64,000 nucleotides of DNA from an uncultured Phascolarctobacterium sp. (lineage in GTDB: Bacteria; Bacillota; Negativicutes; Acidaminococcales; Acidaminococcaceae): positions 1 to 64,000 of the forward strand of contig UQZN01000016.1 in the NCBI GenBank assembly GCA_900545535.1, written 5' to 3'. The position numbers and the translations under genes were made by a program. Positions 10,701 through 18,780 of this stretch are shown piece by piece (the first letter of the stretch is position 1; every line of letters begins with the position of its first letter). Under the pieces are notes generated by a model. That model saw only the letters and a program-made list of their open reading frames with translations. It was not told the origin of the DNA and made no database searches.

Positions 10701-13383
10701 CGGCGCTGGCATTATCGAGTTGTTGATTATGCAGATCCGTGGCATCTACGATATTATGCCCTGTAACGATATTGATTTCGTCGCCGCCCCAAATGCCGGC
10801 TGTAATGTCAGCGTCGGCGCTGATGATGTCGAAGCGGTCTGTTGTTTTGGCATCAAGGCCCTGCCCTGTGACCGTTACATTACCGCCGTTTACCCTGTAG
10901 GTATCAAGCGAGCCGTTCATTATGGGTTTACCGGTAGTGAAGACGGCATGACTGGTATTGATAAAGCCGCCGTTATCCACAACGATGCCGTTGGCATTGG
11001 CGATGACCACGCCTGCCCGATGCCCCGCTACTTCGATGAAACCGTTGATGCTGCTGGGATTGGCGCTGGTTACTTCGTTAAGGATGATTTTGGCAGGACG
11101 CAGTCCCAGACGGTAGTTATAATCAACATAACCACCTAACTGTGTATTGACATATTCGGTAGCATTATTTAAAATCAGTCCGTTTTTATCGACGTCGAAC
11201 CAGGTATACAGATTGCGGGAAACTCCGTCGCTGTTAGCTGAAGCGATCTGCACGATATCAATGCCGCTGTTGGTTTTTTCGACGATCGGTTTATACTCTG
11301 TAGCAGCATTTTTATCAGCTTCGATCCTGACAAAGTCTGAGGAGGCCGCCTTATCACTGCTGACTCCGGTATCAGGAGCAATGAAATCCGGGATTTCATC
11401 GGGCTGTTCCGGCGGGATATCGGCAATATTACTGCCGGTAAGAGTGCCTTCGTTAGTAAAGTTATCAGGCAGATTGACATTATTCTGCGCCGAGATGCGG
11501 CCTGTGGTCTGATTTTTGGCACTGTCTGAGGTAAAGGTAATATCGCCCTGTGCTAAAAGCACACCTGCGTTATCGACAGTTCCGGCAGTAACCTTAATAT
11601 CCTTTCCTGCACGCAAGACAGTATTTTTCTGCAGCGCCAGGTCTTTGTTATCCGTATTAGTAATAATAAGATCAGTGCCGGCATCAATGGTTCCATTTAA
11701 AGCATTTTGTTTGCTGTTGAGCGTAAATTCCTGTTTGGCTTTTAAAAAGCCACCGTTATTGTTCAGGCTATTGGCCGTAATCGCTAAATTCCCATTTTGA
11801 GCGCTGATCGTGCTGTTTTCGTTGTCGATACTGCCAGCCTGTATTGCGGCAGCCTGTGAAGACAGAATGATACTGCTGCCGGTATTTACGATGTTCTGTG
11901 CAGTAATATCCAGGTTACCGGAAGTACGCAGCATGGCATTTTGTTTATCGTCCGCGGCAAAGTTGGACAGGGTTCCGGTCAGTTTTATTTTGGTTGCTTC
12001 TGTACCGCTTTGGTCGATAGTACCCTGGTTCAGCAAATCTTTACCTGTGACTGTGATCGCAGCTGCACTGACAGAACCTTTGTTGGCAAAATTATCTGCT
12101 GCTGTGGTGATGCTTCCTGCACTGCTGATTGCTCCTTCATTGGTAACAGTGCCTGTCGCTGTCAAAGACATTTTAGCAGTAGTATCGATAACAGCATCTA
12201 CTTCTGCATCATCGTCTGTTGCGCTGGCCGGGCGATAGCTGCCTGCGGTGAGCAGACCATGATTAGTGATAGTTTGAGCTTTAACAGTCAAATCACCACC
12301 TGCTGTTATGTCGTCGGCAAATTCTATGGTCTCCGAACTTTGCAGCTCAATATTTTTCTGGGCAGCTATTCTACTGGTTACAGTGCTGATATCTGCCCCG
12401 CCGTCAGGATCGGTTTCAGTTTCTGTGCTTTGGGCAAAAGTGATTTTGCCATTGACATTGAGGGAGATAGCACCGATATCACCATAAGCTTCCATAACGC
12501 CGGCATTTTTAACACCGACGCCGTTTTCTGTACCCACCATAGTGATGCGTCCGGCATACATACCGCCTAAAGCAGAGACGTCCAGTGCCAGAGCCGGAGC
12601 TGCTGCTGCGGCAGTGATTTTTTCGGCCTGCAAATCATTACTGTCACCAGCAGCATCGCTGTAGGTGACCTTGTTTGCGCCTGTTACGATGTTGATAGCC
12701 TGTGCCTGCAGTGTGCCGTTGATCTCAACGGCACGACTGATAAGGTCGATCCTCGGTGTATCGCTGCTGCCATTGATGATGCCTGTTTCCTGACCGCTGC
12801 TATCTGTTTGAACGCGGTCTGTAAAAGTGATTTTACTGGCGTTTGCGACTGTAAACCCCTGCAAATTATTGTTGGCGTCGATGATAGGCACACCTGTTGT
12901 CAGCACGGCCCGATTGGTATTGATAAAGCCTACGCCGGAAGCATTGATGCCGTTAGGGTTGGCAATGATGAGGCTGGCTTTCTGCCCGGCAATTTCCAGC
13001 ATACCATTTAAGGCCGAGGGATTGCGGCCTGTGACTTCGTTAAGAATAATACTGGCCGGATTGGTAAGATTAGTATTACCATTGATATTGCCGGCCAGCT
13101 CACTGGTTGTATTGACAGTACTGTTATTAAAAACAATACCTTCAGCCCCTACCTGCAGATCGGTAAACTTATTATGTGAAAGGCCGCCTGTGCCTTGAGG
13201 GTTATTGATATTTACAACAACAGTGCCGTTACTGCTCTGAACATTTACCTGCTGGCCTGCTGCCGGCGTTGCCGTAGTAGCAGCAAAGGCTGCCGCGCTG
13301 AAATAAGGCTGTGCGGAAAAGCTTAGTAAAAGCAGTGAAGCAGTTATTTTTTTAGCTAATTGGTTTTTTCTATATTTACTCAT
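4717..13383 (-). CDS. cdiA: CdiA-type two-partner-secretion toxin filament
   Basis: 2888 residues. A signal peptide (1-35, AAAFA|A) is followed by a TPS secretion domain with NPNGI at 142-146 and a filamentous repeat region. A second TPS-like domain follows (about 715-880, NANGI near 797), then more repeats. A basic aromatic stretch lies near 1345-1370, a conserved FLSSDYLL block near 1465, and FHA-2 type repeats from about 1580 to 2390. The pretoxin region ends at EAKYNYLTH (about 2573), and a variable tail of about 315 residues completes the protein. CdiA is exported by CdiB as a surface filament and delivers its C-terminal toxin to neighbouring cells on contact. The tail contains one hydrophobic stretch (about 2765-2800) and no nuclease motif that I recognise, so its activity is unknown. 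cdiB lies 16 bases upstream and the immunity gene is coupled downstream. Alternatively it could be mainly an adhesin, but the exchangeable tail favours CDI. Confidence 0.88.
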   Translation of the reverse strand: MSKYRKNQLAKKITASLLLLSFSAQPYFSAAAFAATTATPAAGQQVNVQSSNGTVVVNINNPQGTGGLSHNKFTDLQVGAEGIVFNNSTVNTTSELAGNINGNTNLTNPASIILNEVTGRNPSALNGMLEIAGQKASLIIANPNGINASGVGFINTNRAVLTTGVPIIDANNNLQGFTVANASKITFTDRVQTDSSGQETGIINGSSDTPRIDLISRAVEINGTLQAQAINIVTGANKVTYSDAAGDSNDLQAEKITAAAAAPALALDVSALGGMYAGRITMVGTENGVGVKNAGVMEAYGDIGAISLNVNGKITFAQSTETETDPDGGADISTVTSRIAAQKNIELQSSETIEFADDITAGGDLTVKAQTITNHGLLTAGSYRPASATDDDAEVDAVIDTTAKMSLTATGTVTNEGAISSAGSITTAADNFANKGSVSAAAITVTGKDLLNQGTIDQSGTEATKIKLTGTLSNFAADDKQNAMLRTSGNLDITAQNIVNTGSSIILSSQAAAIQAGSIDNENSTISAQNGNLAITANSLNNNGGFLKAKQEFTLNSKQNALNGTIDAGTDLIITNTDNKDLALQKNTVLRAGKDIKVTAGTVDNAGVLLAQGDITFTSDSAKNQTTGRISAQNNVNLPDNFTNEGTLTGSNIADIPPEQPDEIPDFIAPDTGVSSDKAASSDFVRIEADKNAATEYKPIVEKTNSGIDIVQIASANSDGVSRNLYTWFDVDKNGLILNNATEYVNTQLGGYVDYNYRLGLRPAKIILNEVTSANPSSINGFIEVAGHRAGVVIANANGIVVDNGGFINTSHAVFTTGKPIMNGSLDTYRVNGGNVTVTGQGLDAKTTDRFDIISADADITAGIWGGDEINIVTGHNIVDATDLHNQQLDNASAAKENTIDIASMGGMYAKAISLVASDTNAGIKNFGSINASGTGITLTVDGKLAQHGSIAAQNGAIDIAAGGDIYNSRQILGGTDLKIHTGGDLLSTGTIGSENGTLTLAAEHNLTQTGSVRLETGTLSIAVGGDLSQYGNISVQQGGTSLDVQGNSGQYGTISSEGDFTFNTKGTLRQHGQIAITNGDAAITTGEAFRQYGDLVLANGSGVINVDGDTLQAGKIVADKGSLTINERNDLKNTGTISAADTLKITAVNNIKQIQGVMIGGSSTSLDANNLTNNGGVIFSGGNIDLAVKSKLENLNSASIYSQGDLRIGSGEGKTAELLNQSSTIRGDKNVSIAAASLTNEKREFVTGWDVTETDHNIWLPGFVLYGNYYNARRYFHRVVQDGTIYLDSPAAYILSGADMTIEADTVDNEYSFITAGRDLDLAADKLTNIGYKNIKRTTETGTDVKYWKYKKHRRWHRHCRYVYGEDRAPYYLHTRELIDGSADSVISAGANNNITVKGNTVNRTVDAQYENLTVTYTPTAQNPAGIEPSLDVPKINDLTSKNPLLKPADPTADYLIEMDPRFTDYKNFLSSDYLLQRISRDPQKVMKRLGDGFTEQQLVREQILNLTGKQYLAGFTSDEEQFKELMNNAAIAADKFGLTVGIALTAEQMANLTTDIVWLVEQEINGQNVLVPVVYLASVRQGELKADGALLAGGNIHLVTGDTLTNTGTIAATGNSSIGGTDIGNSGTITAGKDLELTAAQDITNSGGSISGINVSLKAGNNIVNETTTNDIQYRELHQVTANQTGSITASGDLNLNAGQNVELKGSVTAADGTTSITAGGRLDISSIATGDRVAVAGTDRDKRINVQNNSALVGGKDVQLKAGSDLTLTGSHVAATDSITAAAGGNIELNAVKDRTMQDAEVGHRGGFYYNRVMTDDEKVQGSSMSAGKDISLQSGQDINITSSNIASEKGKVTASAAGEINLSTMTEHHESIKEEHKKKIGFLSSKTTDIYDAKAADFNVGSNISGGSVDLTSGKDTNITASNVVADNDVNITAGGNVNITAAEDTSSSTYKKQVKKSGLLSGGGFGFTIGKEKRKDQYDNQNVEQVGSTVGSISGNVNVEAGKDINVSASDVLAGKDINLTGQNVTIESADNTYNAQEKHEYKKTGITVSLGGQTIEAVQKITDPIQRSTEVKDEKLKALYELNTLHDLQKNVNNIGNTLDNIDAKDESAAFKISVGIGSASSKSKLESEVTAAKGSNVAAGGDVNITATEKDINIKGSNVSGENVNLDAKENINITSSENSTNNDFDASNKSFGASVDFGVSGIIGGGINYGKGSSAVDTDGTTHTNTNVTANKDLTITSGEDVNIKGGKVSGDKVTAEIGGNLNIESQQDTDNYTAKDKNFGIGIGIDKKPQGSGIAFGKDTTDTDSKYSSVTDQSGIYAGEGGFDITVDKNTGLKGGIIDSDATPDKNKLTTGTLTWEDVENEAEYSSKKDGFGGSISQHHDVNDNNKTKNDFVGGLNPGAEIADEASSTTKAGVAEGTIEITDKENQKQNIEELNRDTKNALNALGKIFDAQEVQERQEFFGLFSKTIFNAIGDLGLKEGSPEKIALDAAAGAFIAKLGGADAMSGLTGAAIAQLAENFLKDIKDPLVHQLMSYVISGTATKLISGSFQTGAAIGTNEAKYNYLTHKQYDDYRAELEACKGDAEKEKEVKQKYEVISALQDKEWLKTHPFEEYAETIQNADGSISYVTKEQVVGLNTDGSTAYLRPGEIIVIGDEDISKIVDKIKPGNIIQMPDGTRYYVQPNGELKENADLGAFMTYQKVSFDKGDVETYRDMYIFGADTKIADDFQDKAGEAVTDILGAKGGTSLGYRLLTIAAMTGEVGPVIGGTLLIAANTNSFVVTTSGFAHNVISNNIDIKNPLKDYLNNDDIYRNFDVAAKMVSIGGASTEIVAAAKSGAFNNINWEKVPYDKVEQNKAYKTLSNLGLTLEIKTVGELLKEK
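5661..6276. repeat. Direct repeat copy 2 (inside cdiA pretoxin region)
   Basis: This copy lies in the intact cdiA gene and covers codons from roughly residue 2370 to the EAKYNYLTH boundary. It matches 2549-3164 with a single visible difference. Homology ends abruptly at the toxin boundary on one side and at the orphan junction on the other. Confidence 0.9.
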
Positions 13384-13399
13384 TATTTACCCTTCTTCA

Positions 13400-15112
13400 T
13401 CAAAATTGATAATAGACCTGAAAACCCAAGGCAGTTTTAGATGTTTCAAAACCGTCCGGCTTATAGATCGGCGCACCGATAAAGGCATCATACTGCATCC
13501 CTTTAAACAGGTTGCCACGGATACCAAAAACAGCGCCTGCCAGATTTTTACCCAGCAGATATTGGTCGGAAGGACCCCAGACATGACCCAGGTCAAGGCC
13601 AATATAAGGTTCCAACCGCAGCTTTGGTACGGCAACGCTCAATTCGTTGCGAATAATGATGCCATTTTCAGCTGACAAATTCTGTTCGCCGTCAAAACCG
13701 CGGACGGTATAACGACCGCCGATACTGAACTGGTCCACACCATATAAAACATCGGTCGTATACTGACCACGGAAATTAAAATTATAACGTCCCTGTGCTT
13801 TGCCCAGTTTGACAGGAGTGCCGATATTAAGATTCAAACCATACAAACCATATCTTGTCGTGGCTGTTCCTTCTATGTGATCAGTCAGGCCCGGTTCAGC
13901 CTGCCACCAGGGCATCCCCTTTTGATAATACAGCAGCAGATCTATCGTGCTTGGCCCCCAATACTGCCTGTGCAGCAGTCCCAGCTGGTAGGCTGTAGTT
14001 TCCTGTCTTTGCACTTCTATTTCAGTATCGTTGATAAAACTGTGCCGTTTTCGTTTGATAAGCTTGAACTGCCCCTGCGTTTTACGCGTTTTGTCGCGGT
14101 ATAAAAGCTTCTGTACCCCAATTTCCAGACCATCCGTTTGTCCGCTGGACATGAACGGTACGATACTGGGCACCGTCTGATAAAAACGGTTGCGGTATTT
14201 GCTGATACTGAACGTATAGTCTTGATAGGGCACTGAATAAGAAAAATAATAGTTTTTAGTACCAAAGCTGCTGTCATTACCTTCGGCATCTTTTGTATAG
14301 CTGTAGCTCATGACATCGTTCAGACCGGTTGGATTATAAAACGACAGATTGGCCGAGGCCTGCAGGCGCCCTGTGCTTTTTGTTCCTGAATCATCTATGG
14401 ATAAACCAATGTTCCACGGCTTATTGCTGCGTTGTATATCTATCACTACGTCGCTTTCCCCCGGTTCAGCACCCGGAACCAGCTGCATCTTAACATCCTG
14501 ATTAGGGACACGTTTCATCTGCTCCAGTCCCTGTTCCAGATCGCGGATATTCAGCAGTTTGCCTGGTGCCGTAGGGAAAGCGTTACGCCAGGTTCCCCAG
14601 GTATCCTGAGCAAAACGTATATCGTGTATGATACCCGGGATAATAATAAACTTTAAAGTACCTGAAGAAAGATCCTGTTCAGGAATCACAACTCTACTGG
14701 TTACATAGCCTTTATCAATAATGTTTTCTGATAGCAGTTTGGCTAAAATATTTATCCCTTCAACGCCAATCCGCTGATGTTCATACTGTTGTAATACTTT
14801 GTCTGCCCATTTAAAGTCTGACTTATATTTTTTATTAGCACATTCTATTTCGATTGTTTTTATCAAAAAGCTTACTTTTTCCTGCGGTAAATGAACGGCT
14901 TCTGCTGCTTCTGTTTCAGGTGCCAGATTAACATTAGGCGCGTTGAGCCTGGCCTGTTCTTCCATAGCCTGCCGTTTGGCATTTTGCTGCTGTTCGATCT
15001 GGTCGATGCGGCTTTGCTGCGCTGCCATATTTGGTGAAGCTGCCTGTACCGAAACGGTGCAGCAGCTTAAAATCAAACATATTCCTGCTTTTGTTAAAGC
15101 TTGTTCCATCAA
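13400..15112 (-). CDS. cdiB: CdiB/ShlB-family outer-membrane TPS transporter
   Basis: 570 residues, the usual TpsB length. A signal peptide (about 1-24, ending VQA|A) is followed by a glutamine-rich linker helix, two POTRA-type domains (about 70-220) and a 16-strand barrel rich in alternating aromatic strands that ends in an aromatic residue (YYQF). The signature VRGF motif of the barrel loop (GGRYTVRGFDGEQ) is present near residue 465. TpsB proteins sit in the outer membrane and thread the unfolded TpsA partner to the surface without nucleotide energy, so the cell must have an outer membrane. Its partner cdiA begins 16 bases downstream. It is probably the first gene of the CDI operon. Confidence 0.92.
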   Translation of the reverse strand: MMEQALTKAGICLILSCCTVSVQAASPNMAAQQSRIDQIEQQQNAKRQAMEEQARLNAPNVNLAPETEAAEAVHLPQEKVSFLIKTIEIECANKKYKSDFKWADKVLQQYEHQRIGVEGINILAKLLSENIIDKGYVTSRVVIPEQDLSSGTLKFIIIPGIIHDIRFAQDTWGTWRNAFPTAPGKLLNIRDLEQGLEQMKRVPNQDVKMQLVPGAEPGESDVVIDIQRSNKPWNIGLSIDDSGTKSTGRLQASANLSFYNPTGLNDVMSYSYTKDAEGNDSSFGTKNYYFSYSVPYQDYTFSISKYRNRFYQTVPSIVPFMSSGQTDGLEIGVQKLLYRDKTRKTQGQFKLIKRKRHSFINDTEIEVQRQETTAYQLGLLHRQYWGPSTIDLLLYYQKGMPWWQAEPGLTDHIEGTATTRYGLYGLNLNIGTPVKLGKAQGRYNFNFRGQYTTDVLYGVDQFSIGGRYTVRGFDGEQNLSAENGIIIRNELSVAVPKLRLEPYIGLDLGHVWGPSDQYLLGKNLAGAVFGIRGNLFKGMQYDAFIGAPIYKPDGFETSKTALGFQVYYQF

Positions 15113-15158
15113 ATTCGCTTCCTTATCTCATTTATTTTAATTAAATAATTTGTAACTT

Positions 15159-15187
15159 TACATAATTAATTATACTCTTTTTGTCAA
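15159..15187 (-). promoter_or_regulatory. Candidate promoter of the cdiBA operon
   Basis: On the minus strand a perfect TTGACA (15182-15187) is followed after 17 bases by TATGTA (15159-15164). A TATAAT also occurs inside the spacer at 15168-15173, but too close to the -35. The region is AT-rich and lies 47-75 bases upstream of the cdiB start. Sequence match only. Confidence 0.45.
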
Positions 15188-15316
15188 GATTTTTTAGTAA
15201 TACGATTTTTTATTTGTTTTATTTTGCATTAAGTATATTAACGATTCTAAAAGTTTTTATTTAAAACATAAAATTTTCTTATTTTTGCATAAAATTTAAT
15301 TTACGCAAATAAACAA

Positions 15317-15365
15317 CTGATAAAAAAAGAACTGACCTCTAAGAGGTCAGTTCTTTTTTTATCAG
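15317..15365 (-). terminator. Perfect bidirectional terminator
   Basis: Two 24-base arms (15317-15340 and 15342-15365) are perfect inverse complements around a one-base centre. The GAACTGACCTCT core is flanked by an A tract and a T tract, so it can end transcription in both directions. It lies 8 bases after the stop of the gene at 15373 and closes the macAB operon. It also insulates the CDI island. Confidence 0.9.
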
Positions 15366-15372
15366 TTTTAAA

Positions 15373-15576
15373 TTATTTTAAAAGCACTTTCAGCAGATAC
15401 TGTACGCCGATAATGATTGCGGCCAGGAGCAGTAACGCTTTGCTGCGGTCTTTTAAATCAAAAACAGTCTTAGGCCTTCTCAGATAGTTTGAGAAGGCCT
15501 GCATTTTTTCGTGCCAGGTTGCTTTTTTAGCTGCATTTTGTTTTACTTCATGCTCACTGCAATAATTTTTATTCAT
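15373..15576 (-). CDS. Small hypothetical membrane protein coupled to macB
   Basis: 67 residues: a polar, basic N-terminal two-thirds and one C-terminal membrane helix (about 46-64), giving a tail-anchored topology. Its ATG overlaps the end of the permease gene by 8 bases, so it is the last gene of the efflux operon and is probably translated by coupling. I do not recognise a family. A role as an accessory or stabilising subunit of the transporter is possible but unsupported beyond position. A strong terminator follows. Confidence 0.6.
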   Translation of the reverse strand: MNKNYCSEHEVKQNAAKKATWHEKMQAFSNYLRRPKTVFDLKDRSKALLLLAAIIIGVQYLLKVLLK

Positions 15577-16783
15577 AGCGCAATGCCTCGATGGGGTCTA
15601 AAAGTGCTGCTTTGCGCGCCGGGTAGATGCCGAAGAAGAGGCCGATACCCACGGAAAATACCACCGCAATGATGATCGTTGGTATGGAAATGACGGTTTG
15701 CCAGCCGGCGAAATAACTGATGGCATAGGATGAACCGATGCCTAAAATCACGCCCAGCGTACCGCCGACCACGCCAATGACCATGGCTTCGATCAGAAAC
15801 TGCAGCAGGATATTGTTATAAGTAGCGCCCAATGCTTTGCGGATGCCTATTTCCCTTGTCCGCTCGGTAACAGAAACCAGCATGATATTCATGATGCCGA
15901 TGCCGCCGACCAGCAGGCTGATGGCCGCAATGCAGCCCAGCAGCAGGGTGATGGTATTGGCAGTTTCCATCATTGTTTCCATCAGGGCCGCCAGGTTCCG
16001 TACAGTAAAGTCGTCATCGTCGCCGGCTTTGATTTTATGCCGCTGCCGCAGCAGCTGTTCCACTTCGGCCTGCACCTGGTCGATAACGTTTTCATTTTCG
16101 GCCTGGATCGTGATCCTGCTGATATGGGTAATGCCCATCATTCTGTTTTGCGCCGTTGTCAGCGGAATATAGACTACGTCGTCCTGATCCTGACCGCTGG
16201 CCGACTGGCCTTTGGCTTCCAGGACACCGATGACCTGAAACGGAGCTTTATTGATCCGCAGGGTTTTCCCGACAGCATCGCCTTCGGGGAACAGATTATC
16301 GACAATGGTCTGACCAATAACGCAGACTCTGGCCCGGCTGCTGAGATCACGTTCAGTCATGTTCCGGCCTTCGGCCAGTTTATAACTGCGGATATCCAGC
16401 ACATTAGGCGTTGTTCCTTCCACACTGGCAGTCCAGTTTTGATTGCCTACTACTAACTGATAGGAGGAGGAAACAGCCGGTGCGACATAGGCAATGCCTT
16501 CGATCTGTTTTTCGATAGCGTAAGCATCTTCCGCCGTCAGACGCGCGCCCTGACCAGCTGCGAGACGTGCGCCGCTGGCGGTACGACCGCCTGACATGAC
16601 GATGAGCAGATTACTGCCCAGACTGGAAATATTGCTTTTGACCTGTTCTTTCACGCCAAAGCCCAGACTGACCATAGCTATAACGGCACCAACGCCGATG
16701 ATGATACCCAAAAGAGTCAGCAAAGTACGCAGTTTATTAGAGATCATCCCGTCGATCGCCATTTTGATGGATTCGTTAAACAT
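15569..16783 (-). CDS. MacB-type ABC transporter permease
   Basis: About 404 residues from the ATG at 16783, which has a GGAGG site 7 bases upstream. This start overlaps the ATPase gene by 8 bases and avoids a longer non-conserved N-terminus. It has the MacB/FtsX layout: one N-terminal helix (TLLTLLGIIIGVGAVIAM), a large periplasmic domain (about 45-275) with the usual LxxGR and VIGxTI patterns, then three C-terminal helices (LLVGGIGIMNIMLVSVTERTR) and a final P-x-EALRYE. Such permeases work as mechanotransmitters with a MacA adaptor to expel macrolides, peptides or lipoprotein cargo across the periplasm. Substrate cannot be told from sequence. Confidence 0.88.
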   Translation of the reverse strand: MFNESIKMAIDGMISNKLRTLLTLLGIIIGVGAVIAMVSLGFGVKEQVKSNISSLGSNLLIVMSGGRTASGARLAAGQGARLTAEDAYAIEKQIEGIAYVAPAVSSSYQLVVGNQNWTASVEGTTPNVLDIRSYKLAEGRNMTERDLSSRARVCVIGQTIVDNLFPEGDAVGKTLRINKAPFQVIGVLEAKGQSASGQDQDDVVYIPLTTAQNRMMGITHISRITIQAENENVIDQVQAEVEQLLRQRHKIKAGDDDDFTVRNLAALMETMMETANTITLLLGCIAAISLLVGGIGIMNIMLVSVTERTREIGIRKALGATYNNILLQFLIEAMVIGVVGGTLGVILGIGSSYAISYFAGWQTVISIPTIIIAVVFSVGIGLFFGIYPARKAALLDPIEALRYE

Positions 16784-17471
16784 GGTCAGTCCTCCATTCG
16801 TCACTGACCAGCTTACCGTCACGCATAGTCAGAATACGCTTGGTCTGCTCGGCAATGTCTGGCTCATGAGTAACCATGACTACCGTTTTGCCGTCATCAT
16901 TCATTTTTTTAAAGATGTCCATGATTTCATAACTGGACTTGGTATCCAGATTTCCTGTCGGTTCGTCTGCCATAATAATGGCCGGGTCGTTGATAAGGGC
17001 GCGGGCAATAGCTACACGCTGTCGCTGACCACCGGACATTTCTGTGGGGTTATGGTCGATCCTGTCGCCCAGACCAACTGCTTCCAGGGCTGTTTTAGCC
17101 CGTTCCAGGCGTTCTTCTTCGCCAACACCGGCATAAACCAGGGGCAGGGCTACGTTCAGCTGCGCCGATAATTTGGGCAGCAGGTTAAAGTTTTGAAAAA
17201 CAAAACCTATTTTTGCGTTGCGTGTCCGTGCCAGTTCGTCGTCGCTGTAGCCGGCCACTTCTTTACCGTCTAAATAATACTTACCGGAAGTCGGACGATC
17301 CAGGCAGCCAAGAATATTCATCATTGTTGATTTGCCGCTGCCGGACGGCCCCATAATAGAAGTAAATTCACCGGTGCCGATCTCGACGTTGACATGATCG
17401 AGCGCATGGACTACGGCATCGCCCATAACATATGTTTTCATAATATCTTCAAGTCTGATCACAGCAGTCAT
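16776..17471 (-). CDS. MacB-type ABC transporter ATPase
   Basis: About 231 residues. I chose the ATG at 17471, since GAGAGGAG lies before it and an earlier start would include that site. Walker A (GPSGSGKST), the ABC signature (MSGGQRQRVAIARAL), Walker B (IIMADEPTGNLD) and the switch histidine (VMVTHEP) are all intact. It belongs to the LolD/MacB/FtsE clade. In this operon the ATPase and permease are separate genes, unlike the fused E. coli MacB. It lies 22 bases after the adaptor gene and overlaps the permease gene. Confidence 0.92.
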   Translation of the reverse strand: MTAVIRLEDIMKTYVMGDAVVHALDHVNVEIGTGEFTSIMGPSGSGKSTMMNILGCLDRPTSGKYYLDGKEVAGYSDDELARTRNAKIGFVFQNFNLLPKLSAQLNVALPLVYAGVGEEERLERAKTALEAVGLGDRIDHNPTEMSGGQRQRVAIARALINDPAIIMADEPTGNLDTKSSYEIMDIFKKMNDDGKTVVMVTHEPDIAEQTKRILTMRDGKLVSDEWRTDHV

Positions 17472-17493
17472 ATGCGCGACTCCTCTCATTTTA

Positions 17494-18570
17494 TCAGTGC
17501 ATCGGCGGGCCCATGCGGTTATTATTGGTTTGTGTCGCTTTGGCGGCTTTGATCAAAAGCTTATCGCCGGCCTTGAGTTCAGCGCTGCTGACCTCGATCT
17601 TGTCATCACCGCTCATTCCCACTTCAACATTTACGTCGCGGATCTCTTTAGTTGCTTCATTATATACCTGCACATAACGGCGGCTGCCTTCTGTACGCAG
17701 GCAGTTGACCGGCACCATCAGCACGCCGTCAGCTTCGTTGACGATAATATTGGCGCGGGCCGTCATCGTCGGCAGCAGCTTGCCTTCCGGGTTTGCCACA
17801 TCGACATATACTGTATAATAAATAACATTATTTTCGGTAACTGCTTTACGGGATACCAGTCTGACGATACCCTCAAAGGTTCTGTCAGGATAGGAATCAA
17901 CAGTAAAGTTTACTTTCTGCCCTACTCTGACCTGGCCAATATCAGATTCGTCGACCAGCGTTTCGATCTGCATATTATCAAGGTTGGCAATGGACATGAT
18001 GACCTGAGGTTCGGAAATACCTGAGCTGATCGTCTGTCCTACAGGGGTAGGCTTGCCGATAACATAACCGGAGATCGGCGTAGTGATGACTGTATCGTTG
18101 ACATTGGAAGTAGCCTGATCGTAGTTGGCTTTAGCGACAGTATAATCAGCTTCGGCCAGATCATAGTCAGATCTGGAAATAGCACCCTGGGCAAGCAGGG
18201 CACTGTAACGGTTATAGGTTGCCAGAGCATTTTCCATTTTGGCCCGCATCTGAGTCTGTGTGGCCGCCAGTGAGGTATCGTCCAGGCGTACCAGCACCTG
18301 CCCGGCGTTGACATGATCGTTCTCTTCGACGCAGACTTCGACGATACGTCCGGTGATCTTGGAGCTGATATCCACATTATCGACGGCGCTCAAACTGCCT
18401 GTAGCTGAAATGCTGTCGGCCAAGTGTCCGTATTCAACAGTCGCCGTGCGCACCGTTTCTTTGACTTCAGTGCTGCTTTTATAATAACCGTAGCCAAAAT
18501 AGCCGATCGCTATCAGGACCGTCAAAAATCCCAGTACATATTTATTGCGTTTTATCCATGCTAACATCAT
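17494..18570 (-). CDS. MacA-like periplasmic adaptor (RND/HlyD family)
   Basis: 358 residues. An N-terminal membrane anchor (about 13-31) is followed by a biotinyl-lipoyl-like half motif, an alpha-helical hairpin (about 90-150), the second lipoyl half (TTPISGYVIGKPTPVGQTI), a beta-barrel domain and a membrane-proximal domain. These are the parts of a membrane fusion protein that links an inner-membrane pump with an outer-membrane channel. The shorter hairpin and the two following genes point to the MacA subtype. No TolC gene is adjacent, so the outer-membrane exit would be encoded elsewhere. An AGAGGG ribosome site precedes the ATG pair at 18570/18567. Confidence 0.88.
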   Translation of the reverse strand: MMLAWIKRNKYVLGFLTVLIAIGYFGYGYYKSSTEVKETVRTATVEYGHLADSISATGSLSAVDNVDISSKITGRIVEVCVEENDHVNAGQVLVRLDDTSLAATQTQMRAKMENALATYNRYSALLAQGAISRSDYDLAEADYTVAKANYDQATSNVNDTVITTPISGYVIGKPTPVGQTISSGISEPQVIMSIANLDNMQIETLVDESDIGQVRVGQKVNFTVDSYPDRTFEGIVRLVSRKAVTENNVIYYTVYVDVANPEGKLLPTMTARANIIVNEADGVLMVPVNCLRTEGSRRYVQVYNEATKEIRDVNVEVGMSGDDKIEVSSAELKAGDKLLIKAAKATQTNNNRMGPPMH

Positions 18571-18737
18571 ACATCCCTCTTTACTTTCGCAAAATTAACA
18601 ATCCTTATCAGCTCGTACCATGTTTAAAATTATAGCTTATTCTATTCTTTTGGTCAAAACCTATGATAGATGAATTCTGTGTTTTTTTAATGACAAATCA
18701 GTCAAAAAGTATGACAAAAAAGTGATTTTTAAAAACA

Positions 18738-18771
18738 GAAAAGCAGCCTGCGTCAAGGGCAGACTGCTTTC
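18738..18771 (-). terminator. Rho-independent terminator after proA
   Basis: GAAAGCAGTCTGCC and GCAGGCTGCTTTTC pair on the minus strand with a short loop, followed by TGTTTTT. It starts 9 bases beyond the proA stop and separates proA from macA. Confidence 0.75.
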
Positions 18772-18780
18772 ACTTTAAAA

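Noticed and set aside
6500..12500. Regularly spaced imperfect repeats, as in a CRISPR array
   Set aside because: Repeats are degenerate, in frame and encode haemagglutinin repeats; no constant repeat with unique spacers.
5173..13200. Many long plus-strand frames opposite cdiA (for example 6070-7011 and 7207-8073)
   Set aside because: They mirror the repetitive codons of cdiA, have no ribosome sites and show low-complexity composition; cdiA itself is unmistakable.
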